From: Gnetum montanum
Lineage: Eukaryota; Streptophyta; Gnetopsida; Gnetales; Gnetaceae
Direction: 5' to 3'
DNA length: 64,000 nucleotides
Assembly: GCA_015680685.1 (NCBI GenBank)
Contig: MNCI01001939.1
Location: 119,941-183,940 of the forward strand
The translations under genes were made by a program, and so were the position numbers. The notes beneath the pieces were generated by a model that made no database searches, was not told where the DNA came from, and saw only the letters and a program-made list of their open reading frames with translations. Positions 11,959 to 23,564 of the stretch are shown here, piece after piece. Positions within the stretch are counted from its first letter, which is position 1. Each line of letters opens with the position of its first letter.

Positions 11959-13638
11959 TGTTGAGGCCAACATTGCCTATGCTAAGCATGGGGCCATGAT
12001 CAATAATGTCCAGGTTAGAAGATGCAATTGAAATTATGGTGCATGTTGTGAAAACTAGAGAGGAGAGGTTGGGCACAGCTAGTCAAGAAGCTAATGAAGA
12101 AAAGAGAAGATTGGAAGAAATGCATAAAGAAGTTGGATGGAAAATCATTAGAAACACTGGTTAATTCAAATGTTAGCAAACCTAGATTGTTGAAGTTCTA
12201 TAAATGGACAAAAGAAAAGGAATAATTTTGGAATATAATGTGAAATAGCTTGGATGATTGCTCACTAGTTTTTATGTGTGTCCAATTAGAGGTTTACTAC
12301 CAGATTCTTGGATAGAATACAAAAAGTAGCAGCATATATAGTAAATCATATTTTTCTTTTAAAAAAAATCCTAAAATGAAGGAATAATTTTAGCCTATTG
12401 TAGGTATTTGTGGCCCTTGTAAGAAAATTTGATGGAAGGGTTGGAAAATGTGATCGTTAGATTATAGATGAGTGGCACTGACGCACAAGGGAGATGAAAC
12501 ATGGATAACTTCCAGGTGGTTGGTGAGACATGGTAACTATTGTGTGGTGGTGGGAGTTACATAGGAGTGGGTAGTGGGCATTTAAATTGCCCAATAGGTG
12601 GATATAAAGGTGTTAAGGGGGCATTAGAACTGAGGGGAGTGGGATCAAGAGGCCTCCCTTTTAGAAGCAGCAACAATGCACCAGTGGACACCATCGGCAA
12701 CCTTTTCTCCCTCTTGCAATGTGTTGTAGACCATGCATTGCAATCATGGCAGTGACGAGGTAGTAGAAAAATGTGAACTGATGCATGATATTGATAGATT
12801 TCGATAGCCTGTGGCTTTCAACAATGGCATCATTAGCTAGAAATGTTTGCAGTAGGAGGCATGCGTGGTAGAATGACTTGCAAGTAACATGTGACAACAC
12901 TAGTTGGCAACATTAGTTGACAACAGTTGCTACTACATGTTTGCAATAGCACTAGTAGCATGATGTGCATGTGCAGCAGGGACATGTTTAGGAGGGCGTA
13001 ACGGTAGTTAGTGGTAGGGTTTTCTTTCTTGTCTTATCTCAATAGAGGCAAGTGCATGCAAACAACATGCAGCATCAAAGCTATGGTGGCAGTGTTAGCA
13101 GTAAGAGGATACAACTATAGATGGTATCGTCTCTCTCCATTACAGGGCATGTGACTGTAGTCAGCAGGCTCTCTCTTAGCTAGCAACGCATGCATGGTAG
13201 ATGGTAGCAATGGTAGGGACAAGGAGTGGTAGCATGTTCCTATAGCGAGAATGATGTCACTCCCTCTTCTAAAGCTGTAGGCATATGGTGGATAGCTACC
13301 GTGAGTAATCTCTCTCTCCTCCCTTTCACTATCTCTCTCTCTCCCTCTTCGGTGGTGGTTGGGGTCTAATGATGGACTGACGATAGTAGCCAAGACCAAG
13401 GAAAATTTACTTTTTTTAGTTAACTATTGTATTTGCATTAAGTCTTGAAATTCAAGATTGTTGTCAATTCAAATTATTGAACTTTCAATTTAATTTTCCT
13501 TTTTTGCAATATCACATAACCCTCTCTAACTGAGACTATTTTGGGTTTTCGTACCCATATGGGAGGCACCCTAGGAAATAGTCTTTGCAAATAAGTTTTT
13601 CCTTGGGTGTTGGTGTGTCCAAAATTTATGCATCAATA
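11959..13638 (+). repeat. Element D 3' LTR
   Basis: Direct copy of 5450-7129, starting with intact TGTTGAGGCC and ending CAATA (CA decayed). TATA box at 12603-12610. It is followed by GAAAC, the decayed target duplication. Confidence 0.88.
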
Positions 13639-13643
13639 GAAAC

Positions 13644-14740
13644 ATTGGTCGACATCTTAGCCCTTGTTGTTTAGGCACCCCAATAAAAAAACAAAAGGTT
13701 TGTTGCTTTGAGTATTCTTTGTTGTACCCAACTCAGACTTGCCATTTTGCAAGCCAAGGTTGAGAAATGGGAAGCTTCCTATTGCAACAATAATGAAAAA
13801 CAATGTGTAGTATGCACCACAGTAGGGCCAAGTATATCTAAGAATGCATGTTAGCAATCAATGGGTTTGACCCATCCCAAGGAAAATGGCAACAACAATC
13901 TTATGGATAGCAAGGTGTGTGATACTAAGAATAAGAACAACAGTCTATGTAGTAGCCAAGCAAGGTGGTAAGCATGGGCTTCAATTAGTTCATTATGACC
14001 TACACTAAGTTTGATGTTTTACATAGGTCATGTTTACACTTGAGGGTTTGAGTGTTTGAGTGTTTGGCATAACTTGTGTTAACCTAGCCTGCATCCATTA
14101 TAGTGGTTGTACAAGCTTGAAACCCTACAATATCTCTCTAATTTTATCCCTTTGTATTTGGTTCATCTACCCATGGTGCCATGAACTAGAGAATTCTATG
14201 TGTTTACATGTTTCAGTCCGCCATTGATTTGTAAGGATTCAATGCACCTCCCACAACAAATGACAAGAATAAAGACATAGGTTATGCATTCTAGTTTTTA
14301 GTTATTATTTATTTATTTTAGTGTATGATGAATTCTTATTTATTTAACCTATTTTATGGTAGCATTTTGATGTCTAAATTTATTTCTAGATGATATAAGC
14401 TTGTTGAGCTTTCAGGCAAAAGTATATATATACAAGCGTGGATATCTTATGTTTTATTGTAGTCTATCATTCTGTTTATGATATTAGTTTTCCTTTTGTG
14501 TTGTAAATACATGGTTTCTATGTTCATATTCTTCTTTTAATTATATTGCTTAGTATCTTTTTTTTTTGCTTTTATTTCCTTAATAGTACCAGATGCTAAT
14601 GGTAAAAAAAATAAATAGTGAGAATGATGTTGAGGAAATTCAACCATATGACCATTGGTTTATTATAGTTGTTTTTTCAACATTCATAAATATAACATTT
14701 ATGAGTCCTCATAAGATAGGTTGCATCAACGTATCCCCAT
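13644..14740. other. No gene seen
   Basis: Unassigned AT-rich DNA between elements D and C. Short frames here show no recognisable motif. Confidence 0.45.
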
Positions 14741-15554
14741 TGATGCATGGTTATATGCATCTATGTTGACATAGGTGAAGACTATAGAAATGTGTAGACC
14801 AATTGCATTTATGGCACCTTAGGTCCATAACATAGTGAAACCCTTACAATTTAGTTTCTTTAGAGCTAGAATGTTCTCTCTAAGTGTTTGTAGCGTGAAT
14901 TAAAGAGATTGTACAAAGTTTTATTCAAACACCATGTACCTGAACACATTGGTGTTAATGGCAATAAAGTCTAGATTTTTAATATTCATTGCAGTAGTTA
15001 GAATGGTTTAATCTTTATTATTTGCACTTTACTTTTAATACAATTTACACTTATGGATTTATTTAATTAATGCACTTAATCCTAAACATGTAAGTATGAC
15101 CACTTTGAACATAAGGTATTACACTTGGTAATCCTAGTAGTGGCCATTTGGTACACCCAATAATCACCACTTTGTAACCTAATAGTGTTGATATGTGTTT
15201 AAGATGTATACGGTAAGTGGAAATGACTACTTATGTTACAATAGTTAGCCACTAGATTAGCTAAGTAGTTAGATAACTAATTATTAAATCTTCATTTACT
15301 TGCCTAACCTTAGAAGAAATATATATATATATATATAATACTTATAAAAAACACATCATGTGCCTTAACTTACATTTAACCATACAAATTGATAGCACAA
15401 GTGTGAGTTACGAAGACGACGATCATACAACCATTTGCCTTATAGTTTAAGAATATGGGAAACTTAGGAACTAAAGTCTATGGAATTTAACAAGATCACT
15501 AGTGCATGCTTGTCATTCATATGGTTGGGTGTAGAGAATACCCATTGCTCATCA
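14741..15554 (+). repeat. Element C 5' LTR (start uncertain)
   Basis: Aligns, with heavy decay, to the reverse complement of 38462-39563. Shared blocks: TTTTATTCAAACACCATGTA before 14950, GGCAATAAAG near 14960, TTAACCATACA near 15380, GAAGACGACGAT near 15415, CATATGGTTGGGTGTAGAG near 15520, and the end CTCATCA at 15554. The start TGATGCATGG at 14741 is the best candidate but is not certain. Confidence 0.6.
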
Positions 15555-15555
15555 T

Positions 15556-15573
15556 TGGTGTTGTTGTTGGGGA
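15556..15573 (+). other. Decayed tRNA-Asp-type primer binding site
   Basis: TGGTGTTGTTGTTGGGGA. It differs from the intact site of the related element (TGGCGCCGTTGCCGGGGA, complement of the plant tRNA-Asp 3' end) only by five C-to-T changes, and every C has changed. It starts 1 nt after the LTR end. Confidence 0.8.
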
Positions 15574-15654
15574 TTTGTAGTTTGACCAAATGTGCTAATT
15601 AGAAGTAAACCATGACTCATATAAAGACGTTGTTAAAAATATTAAGGTATACTG

Positions 15655-18410
15655 ATAACTTCTTCTCATAGGGACAAATATCCACTACATACAAGAGAAT
15701 CTAATCAATAATAGGAGGTACCAAATAAGCCCCAATAGCTCAAACATGTCTATGCTCATTTAGATCCTTATAATCTAGATTTCAATTTCATCCTCTATCA
15801 AGATGAACAAATGCACTAAAGGAACATGGAAGGCAACATAATATTTCCTTTCGATTGATCTATTCCTACCATGATAATAGCCAATCTCATTAGGCTTGGC
15901 ATTGTTGTGCTCAACTCCAAATATAAAGTCCAAGACCACACTTACAAGAACTATCAACTTATTGATGCCCAACATAAGAAAGATCAACATATGGAGGCAT
16001 GATATGAGGCCTCTAAGAGCAAGAGGACCTAAACATAATTATTCTTGCAATATCACAAAAAGGATGAGAATTTCTTTTCTAGATAATCCTAATACAAACA
16101 TTCTCTTCCTTTCTATGATGATGAAACCATTAACCAAAGGTTATAGTCAACTTCGAAAAACCTTGGTGATGGAAAAATAAGGTTGTAATACTAGGGAACC
16201 TTAAAAGTCAAAAATCCAAACCATTAATCTAAGGGCAAGTATAATGATCAAAAGAAAGACAAAGAAAAGCACAAAGATTAGAGTAGGGATTGAAGGAGGG
16301 GAATTAGTAGGCATCGTTTCCCTAGTCCTTCTTCTTGATCATCATGTTCTTCTTCATCTTCATCATCAAACTCTAGGAAGAGGAGCCAAGGATGAGACAA
16401 AATGAAAAATGATAGAGATCAAGATGAACATGAACAACAGGATAGAAAAGAATGTAGACCCCACTAGAATAATCAAGACCAAGGGTAAGGATAACCACAA
16501 GGAGAAGAAGAGCATCATCAAAAGCAAAGCTTTAGCAGAACTCATCATAAACATCATGGTTATGAAATGGACCACCATGATCATCATGACTATGATGAGC
16601 CCTTGTTGAAAACTAGAAATATGCTCAACATTTTAGAGGTAATGAGAATTCTAATAAGGCATTAGAAAGATAGTAAAATTAGAAGGTTAGATATGAAAAA
16701 TATTTCTAGTTTTAAAGGGGGATATAATTCAAATCTTAAAATGATATCCAAGCCTTTTATGATGTTTGTGTCTTGAAAAACATAGAGAATGAATGGCAGA
16801 AGCTAAAATTGTTCCCAAGGACACTCACCAAAGAAGAAAAAAATTGATACTAGTCCTTGGAATCAAAATCCACTTGCTAATGGAGTACTATGTTGGAGCT
16901 CTTCAATGATAAGTGCCAAAAGTACTCTAGAATGTCTAACTTGTGGAGGTAGATCCAAGGATGAAAGTAAGAAAATATTGAATCCTTGGATGTAGCTGTA
17001 GGCAATTACTACTCTCTATTGCATTGATGCCCAAGCCATGGATACTTCCAAAGGGAACAACTTCACCATATTATAGATGGCTCAGAAATAAGACTAGGGA
17101 AACCCTTGGGGTTTATGCCCAAGGAATACTTTCTCAGATGTGGGCCCATTAGATTCAAAGGTTAATAGACTAGGTGGCCAAAGAAGGAGAGCTGAAAAAA
17201 TGGGAAAGTACAGAAGAGTATAATAAGGATCCCTCCATTTGCAAGAGGGAGGTGCATTTCTATGACTCAAAGGGGGAAGCATCACTTGATGAAGTGATGC
17301 AAAGGAAGACCTTTCAAATACAGAAATATATCATTGAGATATTAGCTATGGTAGACAAAATGTGAAACTCATTGGATAAAAAGTTCCAAATAGCTCTAAA
17401 AATTGTAGAGGAAAGAATAGACCAAAGGAGTAGTGGTTAAGAAAGAAGGAAAAAGAAGGATATAGAAAAGGGTTATTATTAGAAAAAGGGTAAAACTACA
17501 ATAGTTAAAGAGGTTGTAGATTTTAAAACATATGATGATAACTATGAAATTTACTAATATGAACATCCTAAGAGAAGTTGCCAGTGTTGTCACATTTGCA
17601 AGAGTTTTGGATGTATACATTAAATCCAGAATTTGTAAAATGGCAAACACCTAGGTGTTTGCCTTATCCACAAGGCAACTATAGGTAGTAGTGCCATCAA
17701 CCAATGTAATATCCAAATGGAGTACCTCCTTAACCCCAGGAGTAGTATCAATAGTGGCAACACCCATAGTTGTGGGGGATGCCATCATCATGATAGCAAT
17801 ATCCTTACAGGTAGCCAGACCCTTATGGATATTACATCCAACAACTTGTATCCCATCGTGATTCATCTAACCATGCTTCCTTCTCTCATCATGACTATTG
17901 TTCAGAATACTATAGAGCACATTCTCCAAGAGGGAAGTCTCCTTTTTCTTTTTATCTTCTATATCCCTAAGTAGCTCCTATACCACCCACAACCACACCC
18001 TTGCCACCTACTCCATCCATGGAAGATGAAATTCCACCATAGCCACAATAGAGAAATTCCATGAGGATAGTAAATATATAGTTGAATGTTCATTTGAGTA
18101 ATTCTAAACAAAAACCTTATAAGAGACTATTCTTCAAAATCAAAAATCTCATAAAACCATCGTAAATACTTGTGACTATTAACCCTACCATCTCTACCTT
18201 TGAGAGTATCCTTGAGTTACCTTCAATCAAAGGACCTCCAATGTCCATACTATTATGTTGACCCATGTGGTCACAGATTGGATAAAGGCTAGCCACCTTC
18301 TTAGGAATTAATATGATCCTGAGAGTCCTTTCATCTATTTGCAAATTTTTGGGAATGGTCCATGTAAATTTCTCTATAAAAACTCTTCCATTAAGTTAAA
18401 AAGGCTATCT
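15655..18410 (+). pseudogene. Element C gag-protease, decayed
   Basis: Follows the 1,114-residue protein of 34971-38315 from its first residues: ATA at 15655 replaces the start codon, then ACTTCTTCTCAT. Later matches are 'NFILYQDEQM' (15780), 'RNMEGNIIFP', 'FKGGYN' (16715), 'EGELKKWESTEEYNKDPS' (17190-17240) and 'VTDWIK...ESPFIYLQIFGNGP' (18265-18365). The protease is cut off before its active-site loop, where the sequence passes toward RT. Many TAG/TAA stops and frame changes are present. Confidence 0.75.
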
Positions 18411-18469
18411 AAAAGAAGGTTGAATGCAAAGTTAAAGTAAGTTGTTTAGGAGAAGGTAGAATAATTCCT

Positions 18470-19640
18470 AAAGGCCAAGGTTCATCTATCTAATTGAAGA
18501 TAGTAAATGAGTTAGCCCACTCATGATTATACCCAAGAAAGAAGGAAGTGAAGAGTCTTCATAGATTTCTGGTTGTTAAATATGACATTTTTTAAGGATC
18601 ATTTTTCATTGCCATTTGTTAATCAAGTGTTGGACACTATAGCAAGATATTACTATTATAATTTTCTAGGTGGTTATAGTGGATATAATCAAATCTAGAT
18701 TCCACTATAGGACCAGGCCAAAACCACATTCATAAGTCCTCGAGGGACTTGTGTATACAGAAAGATGCTCTTTGGCCTATGCAACATTCTTACCACCTTC
18801 CAACATTTGGCTCTCAACATCTTTCAACAGCAAATTGGTGGTAGGATAGAAGTCTTCATGGATGGCTTCTCTACCTATGATACCACATTTCAGCAAGCCT
18901 TGGATCATCTCGAATAAGTGCTTCAATGATGTGTGGAGATTAAGTTGAAGCCCAATTGGTAGAAAAACCATTTCATAGTCTAAGAAGGCATAGTGTTGGG
19001 ACATAAAATTTTAGAAACGAGGATTGAGGTGAACCTAGAAAATGTATAGGTCATCCAAGGAATTACCAAGCAACTTGAAAAGGCAAAAGATGTAAGATCA
19101 TTCCTTGGAAATAATGGTTACTACCAACACTTCATTAAGACCTTCTCAAAAATTGTTAAACTATTGGTTGAACTTACAAAGAAGGATGTATCATTTAGTT
19201 GGACCAAGAAATGTGAGTTAGCATTCCAATAGTTAAAAAAGGATGGTAGAAACTTCCGTTCTATTGATCCACTTGGAAACTTTGTATTGGTTATTCCCCT
19301 TATGAGTTAGTACATAGAAAATTACCAACCCTTCTAATTCAAGCAGAGCTTTATATGCCTTCAATGAATTGTGAACTTGACCTCAATTTAAGTCTCACAT
19401 AAAAGGAATGTTTGATGACATTGAATGTGCTAAACAAAAATCAATAGGTGGCCCTATCCATGAATGAGGTGCACAAAGCACATGCCAAACAATTCCATGA
19501 CTTGCGCATAAGTAAAGCTCAATTCCAACCAAAATATAAGGTTTTTTACTAGAACCCCATGCATGCACCACAATGGACAAACTTTCAAATGCTATGGGAA
19601 GAATCTTATATCATTCATAGAACCTTTCTTTCTAGGTCCA
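18470..19640 (+). pseudogene. Element C reverse transcriptase / RNase H, decayed
   Basis: RT would copy element RNA to DNA. Recognisable blocks across shifting frames: 'IIPKKEG' (18530), 'GGYSGYNQI' (18670-18690), a 'TPRGTCVYRKMLFGL' block (18735-18780), the catalytic box as FMDG at 18855-18866 (FMDD expected, so last Asp lost), 'VRSFLGNNGYYQHFIKTFSK' (19090-19150) and 'LTKKDVSFSWTKKCELAFQ'. Past 19460, 'KAHAKQFHDLRISKAQF' resembles the Athila pol C-terminal part. Stops and shifts throughout. Confidence 0.7.
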
Positions 19641-19790
19641 TGATAATTTACCACTCTTCAAGCCCAAACAAATGATTATTAGTAACACTTAACAAGTGGA
19701 AGATTTCCTAGAACCAAGGATAACTAGTGATATAAACACCTCAATGGATGGATAGGCACATTTTATTTTTTAGATCTTCTCCTTTCAACA

Positions 19791-19815
19791 CAGTCATGGG
19801 GGAGATGGCCACGCA
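19791..19815 (+). other. End-of-coding / polypurine-type marker of element C
   Basis: ACAGTCATGGGGGAGATGGC is nearly identical to the sequence at the end of the intact gag-protease ORF of the Athila-like element (34983-35004 on the minus strand). The T-rich DNA that follows also resembles that element. It marks the end of coding sequence. Confidence 0.6.
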
Positions 19816-20128
19816 TGTGAACATTATGTGATGGCTATCCAATGTTTCAAATTTTTTTTTACACCATTTTTTATATGTTTTCAATTTTTTAAAATATTTT
19901 ACAACTTATTTTATATATTTTACCTTGTTTATATTCTCTCATGTGTTATTTTCTTGCATGTTGTTTTTTTCATCAGGAATCTTGAATTTTTTCCACAGCT
20001 ACTACTACTTATGGAAGTTTATTAATATAGTATTTAATGTTTTGATTGATTGTTAAATGACTAGATTTAAACTTGAAATTATGTCTTTCATTAATAGATG
20101 TTCATTTTCTAATTGATGAGTAGCAAGT

Positions 20129-20162
20129 ATACCCTACACCCAATGATACCCTACACCCAATG
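20129..20162. repeat. 17-bp direct tandem duplication
   Basis: ATACCCTACACCCAATG occurs twice without a gap. It sits just inside a TGATGAG... sequence (20114) that resembles the inner edge of the Athila-like LTR in minus orientation. Confidence 0.75.
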
Positions 20163-20329
20163 AGTATGGAACTATTGATTAACAAAAAAAACACACAAAT
20201 AATACAATAAAAACTGAGTGCTCAAGTGTACAATTGCAACATTACAAAATTTTGGTGTTCAAGATAACAAAATTAAACACTAGGAAAAAACTAACAAACA
20301 TAAGTCCTCTAATGGTGTGAAGACGTTGA

Positions 20330-23300
20330 AGAACTTTAGAATCTCCTAAGTGCTGGAGGCTCTTGAGGCCTCGAAGGACATTCTCCTACTTTAGGTGCAT
20401 GCAATGGTTGAGGAAAGTGTGGTTGTCCTACAATAGTTACAACTATTGGTAGAAGACAAAAGGCATCCAAAATTATCTTAATTTTCTCCTTCTTACTTTG
20501 GGGATCACTGACAATTCACATATCTTCACTAGTATGGATCATAATGGGAATATTCCATAGACATGACATTGTAGGAAATAGCTCTTTCACATTCATGAAC
20601 TAGGTAGTGAACTATTTATGTATAATGTTGAATGCTCTAAGTACATTCTATAGCTCCTAGTAATCATTCATTTGCTTGGCCAGGTTCAAGGTCTTTGTGG
20701 CCTTCATGGTCTAAGTACATTCTATAGCTCCTAGTAATTGATTGTTGATCAGTGAACTTGGCCTTAAGAACCTTGATTTTTGTGTTTGTTGACTCAAGCC
20801 TCTACTTGGTTTCTTTATGGTGCTTGAACTTTGCCTTGTACAATAAGTACAATTTGACCACTTATTTCTCTAATTCAGACTATGGCCTTCCAACAATTAG
20901 CATCACTAAGTTTTCATAGCAGAGAGTGGCAAGCTCCATGTATTTAGTCATCTCCTCAATCTTATTATATGCATTTAGCCCATCAAAGATAGGCTGCTAG
21001 ACATTGCCATCTTATTGGAGCTGCTAGAGGGCCTCATTTACTTTCACCTTCAATAATTAAGTATGCTTCTCATTAAATTATTTCTGTAGACCAACCTAAT
21101 CTCTATAATGGTTATCATATCTCTTAAATTTGAGAGTCTTATTCTTCTAAGAGGCTACCTCTATTGTAGATTTTTGGTGAAGGGCATAAACTTCCTCCAT
21201 GGAGAGGTTTCTATTCTCTGTTGGCAATCTTCTTAATTCATTGTTCACCCTACTTAGTTGCTCCTATTATTGATTGATAAAATCTATCATTTGTTGCTTT
21301 TACACATCAACATTCTATAGGTAATGATTCTCTACGGTCAAGATCTCATTCTCCTAGTGCATTTGGGCCAAGTCCTTTTGGATGTTGTGCATTGTGGCAT
21401 TGGCCAATGACTAGTCAAATATGGTTGTTTCCTTTGCATTTTTAGCTATTTTGAGTTTGTCCTGAAGTTATTAAAAAGCTTCATCATGCATTAGTGCTAG
21501 GGTGAGTAATGCAAGATCAAGTAGGCTCTTAATTCATAAACCTCTACATCTAAGCTTTGGTTCTCTAATATGGTTATTTCTAGTTGCTCCTCCATTATGA
21601 TGCATTTTCCCCTTACTTCAAAAAACTTTGATTGGGTTGCAATGATGGTATCTGGAAGGCTAAAGACATTTGGAATCGATTGCTTGATTCCCAATAGTTG
21701 GTCCAACAATTTCTCATGCTGGGTTGTGCTTAATTTATCAGTTAGAGTTCCTATGGATGTCTACACATCTTTGAGTGCAAAAACATATAGTACAGACATC
21801 GTAGGTGCATTCAATGCTTTGGAAACACTATCAACAACTACTTTGGCCATTCTTTCTTGCTCATGGTTCTACATCAACAAGATAGTTGTCCCCTCACCCT
21901 TCTCTAGACACATCCAAAATGTAGTGGCATTTCCAAAGATGTCTGGGAATTGCTGCTATTGAGAGAGAGATATTGTTATCTCTCAGGCACTAGTATTTGA
22001 CCTTGTAGGCACCTACATTCTTTGGACTAAGAAAATTGGCCCCCACCTTCCATCTGACTTATGGTTTAGGCCACTTCATTGAGGTGGCTCATTGTTGGTT
22101 GATACATAGATGGATCACCACCAATCATTCTTACTTGCTACTGTTGCTACTACAAGAGCTACTCTAAGAGTTCATACATGAGATCAATGATAGTGCAAGT
22201 CTTCGACATTGTCTCATGAGTAGGTGATTGAGGTGGTTGTTACTACTCCTCTTCTTAGATAATTTTGTTAGGTACCTTATCCTTCATCATTTCCTCCCAG
22301 GAGGTGGTTGGAGCTCATTGGACTATGTCATTTGTGTAGCGTGTTATGCCTTCCCTTTTGCATAACTTTATAATAAGGCATGAAAAAGGGAGTGCCTTCC
22401 TTCCACGTTCATTTTCCTTAAAGCACTTCTCTATATCAAGATTGATCAGTTGTGGAAGGTTACATGGGAATCTATCGCTTAGAGCAACACATGCATGGGT
22501 GGAGAAGGTTGTGATATTTCTTAACCTTACCATTGGATTAAGGTGAAAGGCTACAATCTTAAAGTATGCATGTTCCAACATGGTTAGTAAACTACTTATG
22601 GTCTATACCGTAACATTACTGCATCCATTCTTTCTTGATGCCAAAATTTTCTTGCATTGGTTGGAAGATTGGCCCTAGAATCTAGTAACCTAAGGGCCTC
22701 TAAAATTGCTTTCACTAAGTAGGACATTGAAATGTCCTTAATCTTGACCATTGAACTAGTCTACCGATTGTTCTAGAAAAGGTATGTCTCTTCCATGTAC
22801 CACTCCTTGCTAGAAGTGATTGTGGATCACATGGGAGAGGTTTGCAATTGTACTTTGAATTTTAGAGTGAAAACTCTAAGAAAGGTCTAAAGTTCAAATC
22901 TCCTTATGGTCTATACTGTAACATGGGAGAGGTTTGCACCAAACTCCTTATGGTCTATATCGTAACATTACTGCATCCATTCTTTTTCGATGCCAAAATT
23001 TTCTTGCATTGGCTGGAAGATTGGCCCTAGAATCTAGTAACCTAAGGGCCTCTAAAATTGCTTTCACTAAGTAGGACATTGAAATGTCCTTGATCTTGAC
23101 CATTGAACTAGTCTACCGATTGTTCTAGAAAAGGTATGTCTCTTCCATGTACCACTCCTTGCTAGAAGTAATTGTGGATCACATGGGAGAGCTTTGCAAT
23201 TGTGCTTTGACTTTTAGAGGTGAAAACTCTAAGACAGGTCTAAAGTTCAAATCTTGGAGCATGGATTTTTGAACTTCCTTAGATTTGATCTGCTTGAGAT

Positions 23301-23547
23301 AGGCCTCCATCAAGGTGATCTTAAGGTTTGTTCTAGGCTTTACCTCATCTTGGTGAGACTGTTCTATCATAGTGGCTTCTTTAGGAATCTATTGGATAGA
23401 TTCCACTTCAGGTTCCTCATGAAGAGGTTCCATTGAATGGGTTTCTACTTGCTCATGGGCCTATTCTTGACACCTTCTAGTTCATAGCCATTTGTCTCTT
23501 AGTTGGGATAGTCCTCCCTCTTGCACATGCTTTTGCTTAGGTGCCAT
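20330..23547 (-). pseudogene. Decayed ORF, putative plant-transposon-protein type with coiled coil
   Basis: Minus-strand frame from ATG 23547 (MAPKQKHVQEGGLSQLRDKW). It continues through a 'DSRANLPANARKFWH' block (around 22640 and again near 22990) and 'LSDRFPCNLPQLINLDIEKC' (about 22460), then 'KALPFSCLIIKLCKREGI' (about 22360-22400). A long charged, heptad-like tail follows (for example 21497-21709). This order resembles the family annotated as putative plant transposon protein (PF20167), usually found as an extra ORF next to Gypsy elements; that is my inference from a few blocks. Many TAG stops. A 352-bp tandem duplication lies inside. Its start is only about 18 bp past the point where outer Tat pol breaks off. 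Confidence 0.45.
22595..23250. repeat. 352-bp tandem duplication
   Basis: CTTATGGTCTATA..CGTAAC and the following 260+ bp (including GCTTTCACTAAGTAGGACAT) occur at 22595 and again at 22947, with only a few differences. The offset is 352 bp. A third short copy of the CTTATGGTCTATA start lies at 22903. It is a recent segmental duplication, or an assembly error. Confidence 0.8.
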
Positions 23548-23564
23548 CTGTGTCACAACATAAC

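Larger units (their letters stand above)
5450..13638 (+). mobile_element. Element D: Ty3/Gypsy LTR retrotransposon, internally deleted
   Basis: An 8.2-kb element bounded by two direct LTRs of exactly 1,680 bp (5450-7129, 11959-13638). LTR ends are TGTTG...CAACA, with TG decayed to TA at 5450 and CA decayed to TA at 13637-13638. The flanks are AAAAC (5445-5449) and GAAAC (13639-13643), a 5-bp target duplication with one transition. A PBS-like site follows the 5' LTR. Inside are gag, protease, the first RT motif and then directly the integrase C-terminal region, so most of pol is lost. It cannot be autonomous. Confidence 0.88.
14741..19980 (+). mobile_element. Element C: decayed Athila-like Ty3/Gypsy element
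   Basis: A 5' LTR (ending GCTCATCA at 15554), a decayed tRNA-Asp-type primer site, gag, a partial protease and RT follow in order on the + strand. Each part matches the element at 31508-39563 or the general Athila plan. Near 19791 the block CAGTCATGGGGGAGATGGCC matches the end of the gag-protease ORF of that element. No 3' LTR is seen; the element is lost by about 19980-20110. It is full of stops. Confidence 0.75.

Noticed and set aside
16366-16609. Met/Ile- or Lys-rich ORFs on both strands
   Set aside because: They fall in the charged linker of the decayed element C gag; frame and similarity to 34971-38315 explain the region.
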